From NCBI GenBank assembly GCA_016744875.1, contig JADGDL010000003.1:32670-96669 (forward strand): a stretch of 64,000 bases of DNA. Direction: 5' to 3'. The notes beneath the pieces were generated by a model. The model was not told where the DNA came from and did no database searches. It saw nothing but the letters and a program-made list of their open reading frames with translations. This document shows, one piece after another, positions 1-8,708 of the stretch (within the stretch, counting starts at the first letter, position 1; every line of letters starts with the position of its first letter). Source of the DNA: Sulfurovum sp. (GTDB lineage: Bacteria; Campylobacterota; Campylobacteria; Campylobacterales; Sulfurovaceae). The position numbers were made by a program, and so were the translations under genes.

Positions 1-90
1 AGAAAAGATTTCTAACCCATAGCGAGGAAGATATGCCTCTAACAGTGTCGTTATTTCAGCATCATCTTCTACCATCAATATCTGTGACAT
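1..90 (-). CDS. Response regulator, N-terminal fragment (runs off the left edge)
   Basis: The first 30 codons of a minus-strand gene are present, starting at the ATG at 90 behind an AAGGG ribosome site. They read MSQILMVEDDAEITTLLEAY and continue to the edge. The hydrophobic strand followed by E-D-D (residues 8-10) is the acidic pocket of a receiver (CheY-like) domain. The output domain lies outside the window, so the subfamily cannot be called. It is 33 bases downstream of the Spy/CpxP-like gene on the same strand, which suggests an envelope-stress type two-component system by analogy with CpxP next to CpxR; that link is inference. Confidence 0.75.
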   Translation of the reverse strand, partial: MSQILMVEDDAEITTLLEAYLPRYGLEIFS

Positions 91-123
91 TGTTACCCTT
101 CATGATATTTTGTTTTACTTCTT

Positions 124-606
124 TTAACTTTTACAATTATTGTTTTTTTGATTCTTAGATAATTCTATCCATTTTGTTCTTTGTTCTGGTGTTAGGATCT
201 TAAACATTTTTTCCATGCTGTCTGCTCTATTGTCTAACATAGCTTCTTTTCTTTTTTCTCTTTTTGCACGTCTTGCTTCATGCTTTTTCTTCATCTCTTG
301 TTTAAATGCATCTTTATCAAATGTATTTGCTGTCATAAACTTACTCATATCAGGTCTCATTTGCTGTTGCATAGCTTTTCGGTTTTCTTTACACTCTTTT
401 CTTTTGGCTTTCATCACATCTTTACGAGACTCTCTTAATGTTTGCATCTGCTCTCTTTGCTCAGAACTAAGATCAAGTTGTTTCATAATATTTTTCATAC
501 CGTTTCTATATTCGCCACCTCTTTTTTCAAATCCACCTGCAGGACATGCAAATAATGCGGTACCTAATCCTAATGTTAATAAAACTGCTGTTGTTACTTT
601 TTTCAT
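124..606 (-). CDS. Spy/CpxP-like periplasmic protein
   Basis: This 160-residue protein starts at the ATG at 606, which has a clean AAAGGA site 7 bases upstream. A longer reading to 690 has no ribosome site and would bury the signal peptide. Residues 1-19 form a signal peptide ending LFAC, so a lipid-modified cysteine is possible but the lipobox is imperfect. The mature part is very rich in Lys, Arg, Glu and Met and predicted helical. It carries two LTxxQ-like motifs (LDLSSEQREQM and ILTPEQRTKW), the signature of Spy/CpxP/CnrX-type periplasmic chaperones and sensors. An upstream TTGACA at about 690-695 may be its -35 box. The function is inferred from family and from the adjacent response regulator. 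Confidence 0.65.
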   Translation of the reverse strand: MKKVTTAVLLTLGLGTALFACPAGGFEKRGGEYRNGMKNIMKQLDLSSEQREQMQTLRESRKDVMKAKRKECKENRKAMQQQMRPDMSKFMTANTFDKDAFKQEMKKKHEARRAKREKRKEAMLDNRADSMEKMFKILTPEQRTKWIELSKNQKNNNCKS

Positions 607-751
607 ACTAAATCCTTTATTGGTTAAAATGGTTTGTTTCTCATATTGAGATACTGTAATGATAAAAGAAGATTGTAAATTTGTTGTCAATAGAATGTAA
701 ACAAATGTAAATAGGGAGAAGACTCTATCAGGAGAGACTCTCTTTTGAAGT

Positions 752-2590
752 TTAGTTTAGCGTAGTGGTCTGCTGTCCTACCTCTTTATAACGTGCATAA
801 TAATGCTGTACAAAATCTCTTATCGTAGCATTGACAGGAAGATAGACACCATCAACTTTTTGAGCATACTCACTCAAATAAACATTGGCATCTACTTTTT
901 CTAAATAATTTTTTGCCAAATTTTCATAGGCAGTTTGATACCTTTCTTTCATTACATCATACTTAGAGTAGTCTATCTTGATCTGACCATCATACCTAAT
1001 GATCCCCGAACCAAACAAGATATCTAAATGAATAAGCCCTTCACAATAATACGGCAACACTTCACCCACTTCTCTCCAAGCCATGAGCCCAACTGCACGT
1101 CCTACTACATCATCTACAATGTGGTGTTTTAACGCTTCACGTTCATTATGGAAAAATGCCATGAGCCCGCCTGAGGTAGCTTTAAACTCTTCTATGTTCT
1201 TAAACTGTCCTGTGCCGTTCATTTTGCTCTCAGTCTCTGAGTCTATCCACAAAATGTGTCCATATTCATGTCCAACCGTTGAAATATCATAGATCTCTTG
1301 CCAGAGTTTAGGATTAGTATCTATGAGTTCTCTCTGTGCTTTGACAAAACCTTCTCCCATCGTCTCTACACTTAGTGTCATGATAGGTTTTGACTTTTTA
1401 GACTCCATCACAAAGTCTGCGTAAGCAAAGATCTTCTTACCTAGTTCCGCTGAAACCTGTTCATCATTTGGTACCACTTGGGCAGAGAAGAGTCCATTGA
1501 ACTCTGCGGCGTAGTAAAGTATAGGTTGACCAATGTAAAGCTGTGTTTCATCTACCTGAGTAATATTTTTAGCCATTGTTTTTTCTGCATCACTGCCAAA
1601 ATCTTCAGCCATTTGCATAGCAAAATTTTTAATGTTTTCTCTGGTTGGTGAGCCCTCTTGCAATTTAGGGTTGACAATACGCAGATCCCATTCCAGTGCC
1701 ACTGCTTTTCTATAATGGTCTTCATAATACTCCAAAGGATGCCCAACCTGAAGTGGTGTTTTAACTGACATCCACTTTCTGTCAACCTCAGCCCATTTAC
1801 CAATGAGTTCATTTGGTTCTGTATGTTCAAATGCTTCTTTAATGGCTGTAAAGTATGCTATCCACTCTGTTTTTTGGTTAAATACACTGTCTTCATGCTG
1901 CTTTAAAAGTGAGATTAACTGTTCTAGTGCTGTAGTGACCTGTGATACTTCTTTAGGGAAAGCTTCAGCATACGCGATACTATGATACCCTGTATCTTTC
2001 TTCTGAAGCACAGAGTAACATCTATCCCCCACACAACCACTTTCATCTGTGTCAAGTAACGACTCCCCCTGCAACATCTCAAAAACTTTGGCATCATCAC
2101 CATTAAATAGTTCACTTAGTTCAAGATTTACAGAATGAATGATATGGTGTGTCCAATGACTCTGCCACTGACTCATCATCACACCCACATGATGTACTCC
2201 AAGCATTAAAGAACGGTAAAAAGGAGTAAGTAGTTCATTCTCTTCTACCCATGTGATGAACTTATCATGACGTGTCATGTGCATCGTGCTCACAAAACCA
2301 TACGCCAACTCTTTTTTCACAGCTATCTCTTCTTTAGAGCAACCCTGTTTCTCCAATACCTGTTCTAAAGCATCTTCACGAAGATTGACAATACGTGTCA
2401 ATGCTGCCATCTCTGCATCTTTATCTCTTGGAATATCCATAAGGATCAAAAACGCATCTACTACTTTATCTGCTTTTTCATGCGTTTTTTCTTCATCTAA
2501 AAGCGCATAGTATGTATTGAGACTCGCCTGTCTTATTTGCAATTCATCATAAATGACTTGCAAATCTTTCATAAATTGTTCTGTTTTCAT
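752..2590 (-). CDS. ciaB: CiaB-like protein with HExxH-type motif
   Basis: This 612-residue protein matches the length and general pattern of CiaB, a protein of Campylobacter and relatives first described as an invasion antigen but also present in free-living Campylobacterota. The N-terminal third is acidic and helical. The stretch LGVHHVGVMMSQWQ near residue 145 is the part I find most CiaB-like. Near residue 440 the sequence VGHEYGHILW has an HExxH-like zinc-protease motif (H-E-Y-G-H), which suggests a metallopeptidase fold; catalysis is untested. No signal peptide is seen. The start at 2590 is preferred because a GAGAG site precedes it; an in-frame TTG at 2617 is the alternative. The assignment is by recall of the family, not by alignment. 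Confidence 0.65.
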   Translation of the reverse strand: MKTEQFMKDLQVIYDELQIRQASLNTYYALLDEEKTHEKADKVVDAFLILMDIPRDKDAEMAALTRIVNLREDALEQVLEKQGCSKEEIAVKKELAYGFVSTMHMTRHDKFITWVEENELLTPFYRSLMLGVHHVGVMMSQWQSHWTHHIIHSVNLELSELFNGDDAKVFEMLQGESLLDTDESGCVGDRCYSVLQKKDTGYHSIAYAEAFPKEVSQVTTALEQLISLLKQHEDSVFNQKTEWIAYFTAIKEAFEHTEPNELIGKWAEVDRKWMSVKTPLQVGHPLEYYEDHYRKAVALEWDLRIVNPKLQEGSPTRENIKNFAMQMAEDFGSDAEKTMAKNITQVDETQLYIGQPILYYAAEFNGLFSAQVVPNDEQVSAELGKKIFAYADFVMESKKSKPIMTLSVETMGEGFVKAQRELIDTNPKLWQEIYDISTVGHEYGHILWIDSETESKMNGTGQFKNIEEFKATSGGLMAFFHNEREALKHHIVDDVVGRAVGLMAWREVGEVLPYYCEGLIHLDILFGSGIIRYDGQIKIDYSKYDVMKERYQTAYENLAKNYLEKVDANVYLSEYAQKVDGVYLPVNATIRDFVQHYYARYKEVGQQTTTLN

Positions 2591-2681
2591 ACTCTCACTC
2601 TCTTTCTTCATCCTCAATATAAACGAGTCATCAATAATTTCTTGTAATTATTATGTGTCGCTTACGTTTTTTTCTTTTTTG

Positions 2682-2727
2682 GTTACTCTTTTCTCTTTTG
2701 TCGTAGTACAAAAAAGAAAAAAGTAAC
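2682..2727. repeat. Long AT-rich inverted repeat
   Basis: Two 20-base arms (2682-2701 and 2708-2727) flank a 6-base loop between rdgB and the CiaB-like gene. The arms differ at three places. All three are C against A in plus-strand RNA but become G-U pairs in minus-strand RNA, so the minus-strand transcript can form a continuous 20-bp stem. No U-run follows on either strand, so it is not a classical terminator. It may be an mRNA-stabilising or processing hairpin 25 bases after the rdgB stop. Confidence 0.6.
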
Positions 2728-2752
2728 AAAGAAACTTTAAACCTTAGAAATA

Positions 2753-3343
2753 TTATTTATTCTTCAACATCCAAATAATCGGTTTGGCCAATTCAAGTGC
2801 CTTCCCTCGATGCGAGATCTTAGACTTCACATCATTATCCAATTCACCTAAGGTCAATTCCATCCCGGCAGGGATGAACATAGGGTCGTACCCAAAGCCC
2901 TTCTCTCCTCTGGCCTCATCTATCACATCTCCATGCATCCAACCATGCACCACGTACTCTCCATACTTAGAGACAATAGCAATAGCAGCCGTGTAGTAAG
3001 CCGGTGTGGACTTGAGACCTTTTTCTTTTACTGATTCTATGAGTTTATAGAGATTATCTTTATCTGTCACACCGACACCTGCATATCGTGCTGAGAAGAT
3101 ACCCGGTGCACCATCTAAAATGGGAAGGGATATACCTGAATCATCAGCGATAACCAAGTACTCTTCCCCTAGTTTTTCAGAAATCGTACGTGCTTTTATG
3201 AGTGCATTAGCTGCAAAAGTATCACCATCTTCAATGATCTCCAATTCACCCAGAAGGTCAGAAAAAGGAACTACTTCATCTTGACACATTTGTTTGAATT
3301 CACGTAACTTTCCTTTGTTTCCTGTTGCAAGGACCAATTGCAT
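2753..3343 (-). CDS. rdgB: Non-canonical purine NTP pyrophosphatase (RdgB/HAM1)
   Basis: This 196-residue enzyme hydrolyses dITP, XTP and similar deaminated nucleotides to monophosphates, keeping them out of DNA and RNA. The diagnostic start [13 protein letters not shown] (substrate loop T-x-N-x-x-K) is at residues 4-16. VIADDSGI holds the catalytic metal-binding aspartates, and GFGYDPMF and SHRGKA are the later conserved loops. The start at 3343 has a GGAGA site; the longer frame to 3391 adds an unrelated N-terminus. The length fits the family (about 200). It is divergent from the transporter gene at 3488. Confidence 0.95.
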   Translation of the reverse strand: MQLVLATGNKGKLREFKQMCQDEVVPFSDLLGELEIIEDGDTFAANALIKARTISEKLGEEYLVIADDSGISLPILDGAPGIFSARYAGVGVTDKDNLYKLIESVKEKGLKSTPAYYTAAIAIVSKYGEYVVHGWMHGDVIDEARGEKGFGYDPMFIPAGMELTLGELDNDVKSKISHRGKALELAKPIIWMLKNK

Positions 3344-3449
3344 ATCATGTCTCCTTTTCCCAGAGCAAAGCAGCGCGAAAATTCTTCTCACTGAAGCTTT
3401 GTCATTGACGAGAGATGAAATGAATCACCTACTCTTAAATATTTCGTTA

Positions 3450-3455
3450 TATAAT
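3450..3455 (+). promoter_or_regulatory. Putative -10 box for the YajR-like gene
   Basis: A TATAAT hexamer lies 33 bases before the YajR-like start in the divergent intergenic region. No recognisable -35 hexamer is present at 16-18 bases, which is common in Campylobacterota sigma-70 promoters. Supported by the hexamer only. Confidence 0.35.
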
Positions 3456-3487
3456 GGGACAAATTTTATCTAAATCGAGGTATCACT

Positions 3488-4819
3488 ATGATTAAACAAA
3501 TCATGCCGCTCGCTTTCATTGTTGCTTTGAGGTTTTTCGGACTCTTTATTGTCCTTCCTGTACTCTCCATATATGCACTGGACATGGAAGGCGCTACACC
3601 ATTTTTAGCTGGTCTTGTTGTAGGTGGATATGCACTGACACAAGCAACATTTCAAGTACCATTTGGACTTATGAGTGACAAGGTGGGTCGTAAAAAAACC
3701 CTGCTTTTTGGACTTATCATCTTTATCATTGGATCTGTAATCGCTGCAATGAGTGACAATATCTATACGCTTCTTTTCGGTCGTTTTCTTCAAGGAGCAG
3801 GCGCTATTGGTTCCGTCGTTTCAGCAATGGTAGCTGACCTTGTAAAAGAAGAGGAGCGTCCAAAGGCTATGGCAATATTGGGTGGAACTATTGCCCTTAG
3901 TTTTGCTGCAGCGATGATGATCGCTCCTATAGTAGGTGGTAATTGGGGAATAGACAAACTATTTTGGCTTACCGCTGTGTTATCGATCTTTTCCATCTAT
4001 ATACTCTTTACTTCTGTGCCAAAACCTCCAAAGATCGTACACAGCTATGACGAAAAAGAGTCCAAGATGATAGAGGTCTTTAAAGACAAAGCACTCACAC
4101 GTATGTACATCACCTTTCTTTTTCACTCAAGCATTATGACCATGGCATTTTTCATTATCCCGATGGTCATGACACAAACACTGGATGAAGGTGGATTTGG
4201 ATGGGGAAAAGCAGAACTTTGGAAAGTCTACTTCCCCGCGATGATCTTTGGATTCTTGGCCATGGCACCTGCGGCTATCTTTGGTGAGAAATACGGTAAA
4301 GGGAAAGAGATATTTATGATCTCTGTTGCCGTGATCTTCTTAGGGTTCTTAGCCATGGGGTTTGCTTCAACGGATTGGGTATTTGTAGTAGGTGTAGTAC
4401 TTTTCTTCATCGGATTTAATATGTTTGAACCTCTTTTACAAAGTTTTGTAGCCAAATTTGCAAAAGTACATCAAAAAGGTGCAGCCCTGGGTGTTGCAAA
4501 TACTTTTGCTTACACAGGGATCTTCTTTGGAGGACTCTTAGCTGGTTGGCTCATGCAAGATTATGACAGAGGCACACTTGCGATTGTTGTAGCCGTTCTT
4601 TCTATCGTATGGTTCATCTGGGTAGCAACCATGCCAAGCCCAAACAACAGAGGAAATATTTACTTGTCGCTTGACATTTTTGACAGAGAAAAAGTCCATG
4701 CACTTACTGAACATGAAGCCATTGTTGAAAGTTATGTCAATGAAACAGAACACATCGCTGTGGTTAAATATGATAAAGATCTGATAGATGAAGATGAAGT
4801 CAGAGGAATGTTGAGCTAA
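3488..4819 (+). CDS. MFS transporter with C-terminal cytoplasmic domain (YajR-like)
   Basis: This 443-residue major facilitator protein has twelve predicted membrane helices through about residue 385. MFS motif A is present between helices 2 and 3 (residues 60-70, GLMSDKVGRKK). A soluble tail of about 55 residues follows, with a beta-alpha-beta pattern (IVESYVNETEHIAVVKYD, then an acidic helix). E. coli YajR has a ferredoxin-like domain at the same place, so YajR-like is the best call. The substrate is unknown; proton-coupled export is typical. The GAGG site 9 bases before the ATG fixes the start. It converges with transketolase, with a structured repeat between them. Confidence 0.8.
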   Translation: MIKQIMPLAFIVALRFFGLFIVLPVLSIYALDMEGATPFLAGLVVGGYALTQATFQVPFGLMSDKVGRKKTLLFGLIIFIIGSVIAAMSDNIYTLLFGRFLQGAGAIGSVVSAMVADLVKEEERPKAMAILGGTIALSFAAAMMIAPIVGGNWGIDKLFWLTAVLSIFSIYILFTSVPKPPKIVHSYDEKESKMIEVFKDKALTRMYITFLFHSSIMTMAFFIIPMVMTQTLDEGGFGWGKAELWKVYFPAMIFGFLAMAPAAIFGEKYGKGKEIFMISVAVIFLGFLAMGFASTDWVFVVGVVLFFIGFNMFEPLLQSFVAKFAKVHQKGAALGVANTFAYTGIFFGGLLAGWLMQDYDRGTLAIVVAVLSIVWFIWVATMPSPNNRGNIYLSLDIFDREKVHALTEHEAIVESYVNETEHIAVVKYDKDLIDEDEVRGMLS

Positions 4820-4862
4820 CTCAATATCTCTATTTAAAAAGTATACTTCTTGTAAGTTTATA

Positions 4863-4970
4863 GTAGATTTGGTTGGATGGCGTAAGAGAAGAGAGGAGCT
4901 TACTAATAGTAAGTGACCGAACGAAACGAAGCCGTTCGATCAAAGATGCTGTAAAATCGCAAGAAAGAAA
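4863..4970. repeat. Structured intergenic repeat, copy 1
   Basis: This 108-base element fills the gap between two convergent genes and ends exactly at the transketolase stop codon. It contains a TTACT-AAT-AGTAA hairpin (4900-4912) and a second hairpin with arms CGAACG (4918-4923) and CGTTCG (4933-4938). A related copy lies at 31861-31965. The two share the opening GTAGATTTGG, the central GTAAGTGAC and the second hairpin, but with different arm sequences that keep pairing. No open reading frame is conserved between the copies. Confidence 0.6.
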
Positions 4971-6959
4971 TTAGAGTTTACACTCTCCAAGTTCTACTAC
5001 TCTATACTCTATATCCATCAAAGCACATGCTCTTTTCATAATACCTTCTTGTGTAAATCCAAACTTCTCAAAGAGTAGATCTGCCGGTGCCGAAGCTCCA
5101 AAGCTTTCCATACCAAGAACATCATCTGCGTAACGATAGAATTCAGTTGCTGTAGCTGCTTCTACTGCAAGTACTTTTGTACTTGGATCAACAACTGTGT
5201 TTTTATATTCAGCATCTTGTTCATTAAAGAGATCAAGACAAGGCACAGAAACAACGTTTGCTTTGATGCCAAGTACTGCTAAGTGACATGCAGCTTTCAA
5301 ACAAGGCATAAGCTCTGAACCAGATGCCATAAGTGTAAAGTTCGCATCTTTTCTCTTTTTAACGATATATGCACCTTTACTTACTTCACCAAAGTCTCTT
5401 TTTGGTTTAAGTGTTTTGAGTTTTTGACGAGAAAGAACAAAACCGTGTGGTGCCTGCATAGTCAATGCTGTTTTCCATGCTTCAACATTCTCAGTAGCAT
5501 CTGCTGGTCTCCATACATAGAAGTTAGGCAATGCTCTAAACTGGCTGATATGTTCTACAGGCTCATGGGTAGGACCATCTTCACCCACACCGATACTGTC
5601 ATGTGTCCAGACAAAGAAGTTTTGAATGTTCGTCAATGCCGCGATACGTGCCGATGGTTTCAAGTAGTCAGAGAATACAAAGAACGTTGCATTAAATGGA
5701 ATCGTTGTACCGTAAAGTGCCATAGCATTCGTAATAGCAGCCATAGAGTGTTCTCGTATACCAAAGTGCAAGTTTCTTCCTTTAGGGAAGTCTCCCAAGT
5801 CTTTAAGGTCTGATTTATTCGATGGTGCAAGGTCTGCTGAGCCACCTAAAAATGATGGTACAGCTTTTGCAATGGCATTAAGTATCTTACCATTTGAATC
5901 TCTTGTTGCCATAGCAGCATCGCCTGAGAAGTCTGGGAATTCAATAGCAGAAAAGTCTGGGTTCAATAATTTTTCCAATGCAATATTCTGCTCTACAAGC
6001 GGAGCTTCTTTTTGTCTGTGGATCCACTCTTTTTCTGCCAACTCGCCATTTTCCAATGCACATCTAAATCTAAGAAGAACATCTTCTGGTATAGCAAAGG
6101 TCTCATCAGGGTTAAACCCTTCTTTTGTCTTAGACTCAGCGATAATTGCATCTCCAAGAGGGGCACCATGTGTATGGTGTGTACCCTCTAATTCCCCTGC
6201 ACCTTTACCAATGATCGTATTTGCAATGATGATCGTTGGTTTAGTTGCAGATTTTACTTCTTCTAGCACTTCTTCGATCTCTTCATAGCAGTGACCATTG
6301 ATCTTTTTAACATCCCAGTTCTGTGCTTCAAAACGTTTAGCAACATCTTCAGACCATGCGATACTTGTGTCACCTTCAATAGTAATACAATTCGAGTCAT
6401 AGATAAGTACCATATCTTTTAATCCAAGGTGTCCAGCCAATGCACACGCTTCATACGAGATACCCTCTTGTAAGTCACCATCACCACAAAGACAGTAGAC
6501 TTTATGGTCTATAAGTTCACAGGTCTCAGAGTTTACCTGATTTGCTGTATATGCCTCAGCCATCGCAAAACCAATCGCATTAGCGATACCCTGTCCCAAA
6601 GGACCTGTTGTTATCTCTACACCGTCTGTATGACCATACTCTGGGTGTCCTGGTGTTTTAGAATCAAGTTGACGGAACTGCTTGAGGTCTTCAAGACTTA
6701 CATCGTAACCCCAAAGATGTAAAAGTGAATAGATAAGTGCGGAACCATGCCCTCCAGAAAAGACCAAACGGTCACGGTTGAGCCATTTTGGATTTTTCGG
6801 ATTATGACTTAATTTTTCAGAAAGTACTACAGCAATATCTGCAAGTCCCATCGGTGCACCAGGGTGTCCTGAATTTGCTTTTTGTACCATATCTGCTGCT
6901 AAAAATCTGATCGTGTTTGCCATTTTTTTACGCATAGTGTTTTGTTCAGTCATTACCAT
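4971..6959 (-). CDS. tkt: Transketolase
   Basis: This 662-residue thiamine-diphosphate enzyme moves two-carbon units between sugar phosphates in the non-oxidative pentose phosphate pathway, and in the Calvin cycle where present. It has the N-terminal SGHPGAPMG loop, the metal/TPP motif GDGDLQEG near residue 160, HDSIGVGEDGPTH in the pyrimidine domain, and the expected C-terminal domain. The length is normal. The start at 6959 has an AAAGGA site 6-7 bases away. It lies 10 bases after ispA and is co-transcribed with it; an ispA-tkt pair is also known in Campylobacter. Confidence 0.97.
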   Translation of the reverse strand: MVMTEQNTMRKKMANTIRFLAADMVQKANSGHPGAPMGLADIAVVLSEKLSHNPKNPKWLNRDRLVFSGGHGSALIYSLLHLWGYDVSLEDLKQFRQLDSKTPGHPEYGHTDGVEITTGPLGQGIANAIGFAMAEAYTANQVNSETCELIDHKVYCLCGDGDLQEGISYEACALAGHLGLKDMVLIYDSNCITIEGDTSIAWSEDVAKRFEAQNWDVKKINGHCYEEIEEVLEEVKSATKPTIIIANTIIGKGAGELEGTHHTHGAPLGDAIIAESKTKEGFNPDETFAIPEDVLLRFRCALENGELAEKEWIHRQKEAPLVEQNIALEKLLNPDFSAIEFPDFSGDAAMATRDSNGKILNAIAKAVPSFLGGSADLAPSNKSDLKDLGDFPKGRNLHFGIREHSMAAITNAMALYGTTIPFNATFFVFSDYLKPSARIAALTNIQNFFVWTHDSIGVGEDGPTHEPVEHISQFRALPNFYVWRPADATENVEAWKTALTMQAPHGFVLSRQKLKTLKPKRDFGEVSKGAYIVKKRKDANFTLMASGSELMPCLKAACHLAVLGIKANVVSVPCLDLFNEQDAEYKNTVVDPSTKVLAVEAATATEFYRYADDVLGMESFGASAPADLLFEKFGFTQEGIMKRACALMDIEYRVVELGECKL

Positions 6960-6969
6960 CTTTTGTCCT

Positions 6970-7818
6970 TTATTGGTGTCTATTGAGGTATTTTGTAATT
7001 AAGGGTTGTAAAGCTATTTGTAGCTTCTCATCAAACGTTTCAAATCGTCTTTGTAAATCTTTCGCTAAAGTGTCTGCTTCTTCTACAGTTTTCTCTAATC
7101 CTAAAAGATTGACAAAGCTATTTTTATCGCCGTCATTTCCTGTGGTTTTTCCTGCTTCTTCTTCACTCTGTGTCTCATCTATAATATCATCTTGTATCTG
7201 AAATAAAAGTCCAAGGTCTATACCAAAATCATACAGTGCTTCTTGTGTCTTTTTTTCAAGTCCAACAATGACTGCACCCATTTGCAAAGAGGCTGCTATA
7301 AGTTTGGCCGTTTTATTTTTGTGAAGTATTTTGATCTGCTCCAGGTCGAGTGGTTTATTTTCAAAATAACAGTCTATGGCTTGACCAAGTACCATCCCTG
7401 CAGAGCCGCCATTTTGGGCAAGAAGTGTAATGAGTTTAACTTTTACATCTTCTCTAAGTGGCGCTTTTGCGATCAGTAAAAATGCATCTGTATTCAGTGC
7501 ATCTCCTGCAAGTATCGCTGTGACCTCATCATAACGTTTGTGTAGAGTTTGATGTCCACGACGCAGATCAGCATCATCCATAGCCGGGAGATCATCATGT
7601 ATAAGAGAGTAAGTATGAAACATTTCAAGTGCCATCGCTACAGGCAGTGCAGCATTATAAAGCATAGGTTCATAGGCATCTACAACATCCAAAAGCAACA
7701 TAGGACGGAAACGTTTTCCTCCTGCTGTGAGCATCACACCCAGTGCATCTTCATATACAGGATGAAAGCTTGGTACTGCTGGTAGATTTTGGGAAAGGTA
7801 CTCTTCGAATCGCTTCAT
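6970..7818 (-). CDS. ispA: Farnesyl/geranyl diphosphate synthase
   Basis: This 282-residue trans-prenyltransferase condenses isopentenyl diphosphate with allylic diphosphates to make C15 (possibly C20) precursors for quinones and undecaprenyl carrier. The first aspartate-rich motif DDLPAMDDADLRRG (residues 76-89) and the second, IQDDIID, are both intact. The ATG at 7818 is preferred over an upstream in-frame TTG at 7845. The exact chain length cannot be read from sequence alone. It is the first full-length gene of an ispA-tkt operon; a short open frame ends 1 base before its ATG. Confidence 0.93.
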   Translation of the reverse strand: MKRFEEYLSQNLPAVPSFHPVYEDALGVMLTAGGKRFRPMLLLDVVDAYEPMLYNAALPVAMALEMFHTYSLIHDDLPAMDDADLRRGHQTLHKRYDEVTAILAGDALNTDAFLLIAKAPLREDVKVKLITLLAQNGGSAGMVLGQAIDCYFENKPLDLEQIKILHKNKTAKLIAASLQMGAVIVGLEKKTQEALYDFGIDLGLLFQIQDDIIDETQSEEEAGKTTGNDGDKNSFVNLLGLEKTVEEADTLAKDLQRRFETFDEKLQIALQPLITKYLNRHQ

Positions 7819-7935
7819 TTTATCTTTCTTCTTGACGATAAGCAAAGCCCATCTTCAATTTTTCGTTAGTTATGCCCTTGCGGTACATCTCACTAAAGTT
7901 TACACTCTCGTGGAGTAGATATTTATAATGTTGGA

Positions 7936-7958
7936 ATTATATCTAATTTGGATAAAAT
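7936..7958. promoter_or_regulatory. Overlapping divergent -10 boxes
   Basis: A minus-strand TATAAT (7936-7941) could serve the ispA-tkt operon, and a plus-strand TAAAAT (7953-7958), 16 bases after TTGGAA, could serve the small membrane gene at 7965. The two would share the same 30-base stretch. The assignment rests on hexamers only. Confidence 0.35.
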
Positions 7959-7964
7959 ACTTCT

Positions 7965-8183
7965 ATGAAGAACGAAAAGATAAAAACAATGGTACTTTGG
8001 AGTAAAAGAGTTTTAGGATTTGTCGCAATTACCTCATGGATGTACGTTATCTACACCATTTCAAAATCCCCCGCACCCTTCATGGAACAAGCACCCTACT
8101 GTATGGCAAGTACGATGCTGATATTTGGAGTATTAAGCATGTCCTACAAAGGACTGGAATACTGGGAAAAGAATCAAGCGTAG
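7965..8183 (+). CDS. Small membrane protein of unknown function
   Basis: I do not recognise this 72-residue protein. It has a basic N-terminus and two likely membrane segments (about residues 16-31 and 43-58) separated by a short loop with Pro and Cys (SPAPFMEQAPYC). The C-terminus is charged. No clear ribosome site precedes the ATG, and the predicted -10 box is only 7 bases upstream, so the transcript may be nearly leaderless. It converges with aroK with a 6-base gap. Divergence from ispA says nothing about its role. Confidence 0.6.
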   Translation: MKNEKIKTMVLWSKRVLGFVAITSWMYVIYTISKSPAPFMEQAPYCMASTMLIFGVLSMSYKGLEYWEKNQA

Positions 8184-8189
8184 CTTTTG

Positions 8190-8705
8190 TTATTGAGTCT
8201 TACACTTTTTAGCAATATATTCGATCTGTTCATCAAGTGTCAAACCTTCTACATCTACAACAACATCCGCCAACTTTCTATACGCTTTTTCTCGCTCTTT
8301 ATAAAGCTTTCTAGCCTCTTTTTCATGGGAGAACAAAGGACGTTTAGCCAATTTTTTTTCAGAATTTTTAGCTGTTTTCAAACGGTTATGTATCCATTCA
8401 AAAGAAGCATCAAGTAAAACTACAGTCCCCAATTTTTTTAGATTGTTAACTTTATAAAATCCTCCACCACAAGAGATAAAAGTACCTTGGATACATTTTT
8501 CTATCCAATCTGCAGTAGCTTGTTCTTGTTCTCTAAAATAGGCTTCACCCTTTTTTTTAAAGATCTTCTTAACTTCTTTATTCTCTTTGGATTCTATAAG
8601 ATCATCCGTATCGATGATATAGGTACCATACTTTTTGGTAAATGCACGTGCTGTTGTACCTTTACCCACACCCATAAAACCAATAAGTATAATATTATCT
8701 TTCAA
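8190..8705 (-). CDS. aroK: Shikimate kinase
   Basis: This 171-residue P-loop kinase phosphorylates shikimate at O3 in the chorismate pathway. The Walker A loop GFMGVGKGT is at residues 9-17; Gly at position 16 replaces the usual Ser, with Thr following. DTDD (residues 32-35) supplies shikimate and magnesium contacts. SCGGGFY is the conserved GGG loop, and KRPLF is the RPL lid motif. The length is normal. It starts 3 bases after the stop of the small upstream gene at 8709, so the two are co-transcribed. Chorismate from this pathway also feeds MqnA at 58.7 kb. Confidence 0.93.
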   Translation of the reverse strand: MKDNIILIGFMGVGKGTTARAFTKKYGTYIIDTDDLIESKENKEVKKIFKKKGEAYFREQEQATADWIEKCIQGTFISCGGGFYKVNNLKKLGTVVLLDASFEWIHNRLKTAKNSEKKLAKRPLFSHEKEARKLYKEREKAYRKLADVVVDVEGLTLDEQIEYIAKKCKTQ

Positions 8706-8708
8706 AAT

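Noticed and set aside
215..649. A 144-codon plus-strand frame opposite the Spy/CpxP-like gene
   Set aside because: It is a shadow of a Lys/Glu-rich gene. It has no ribosome site, and the minus-strand protein has a signal peptide and family motifs.
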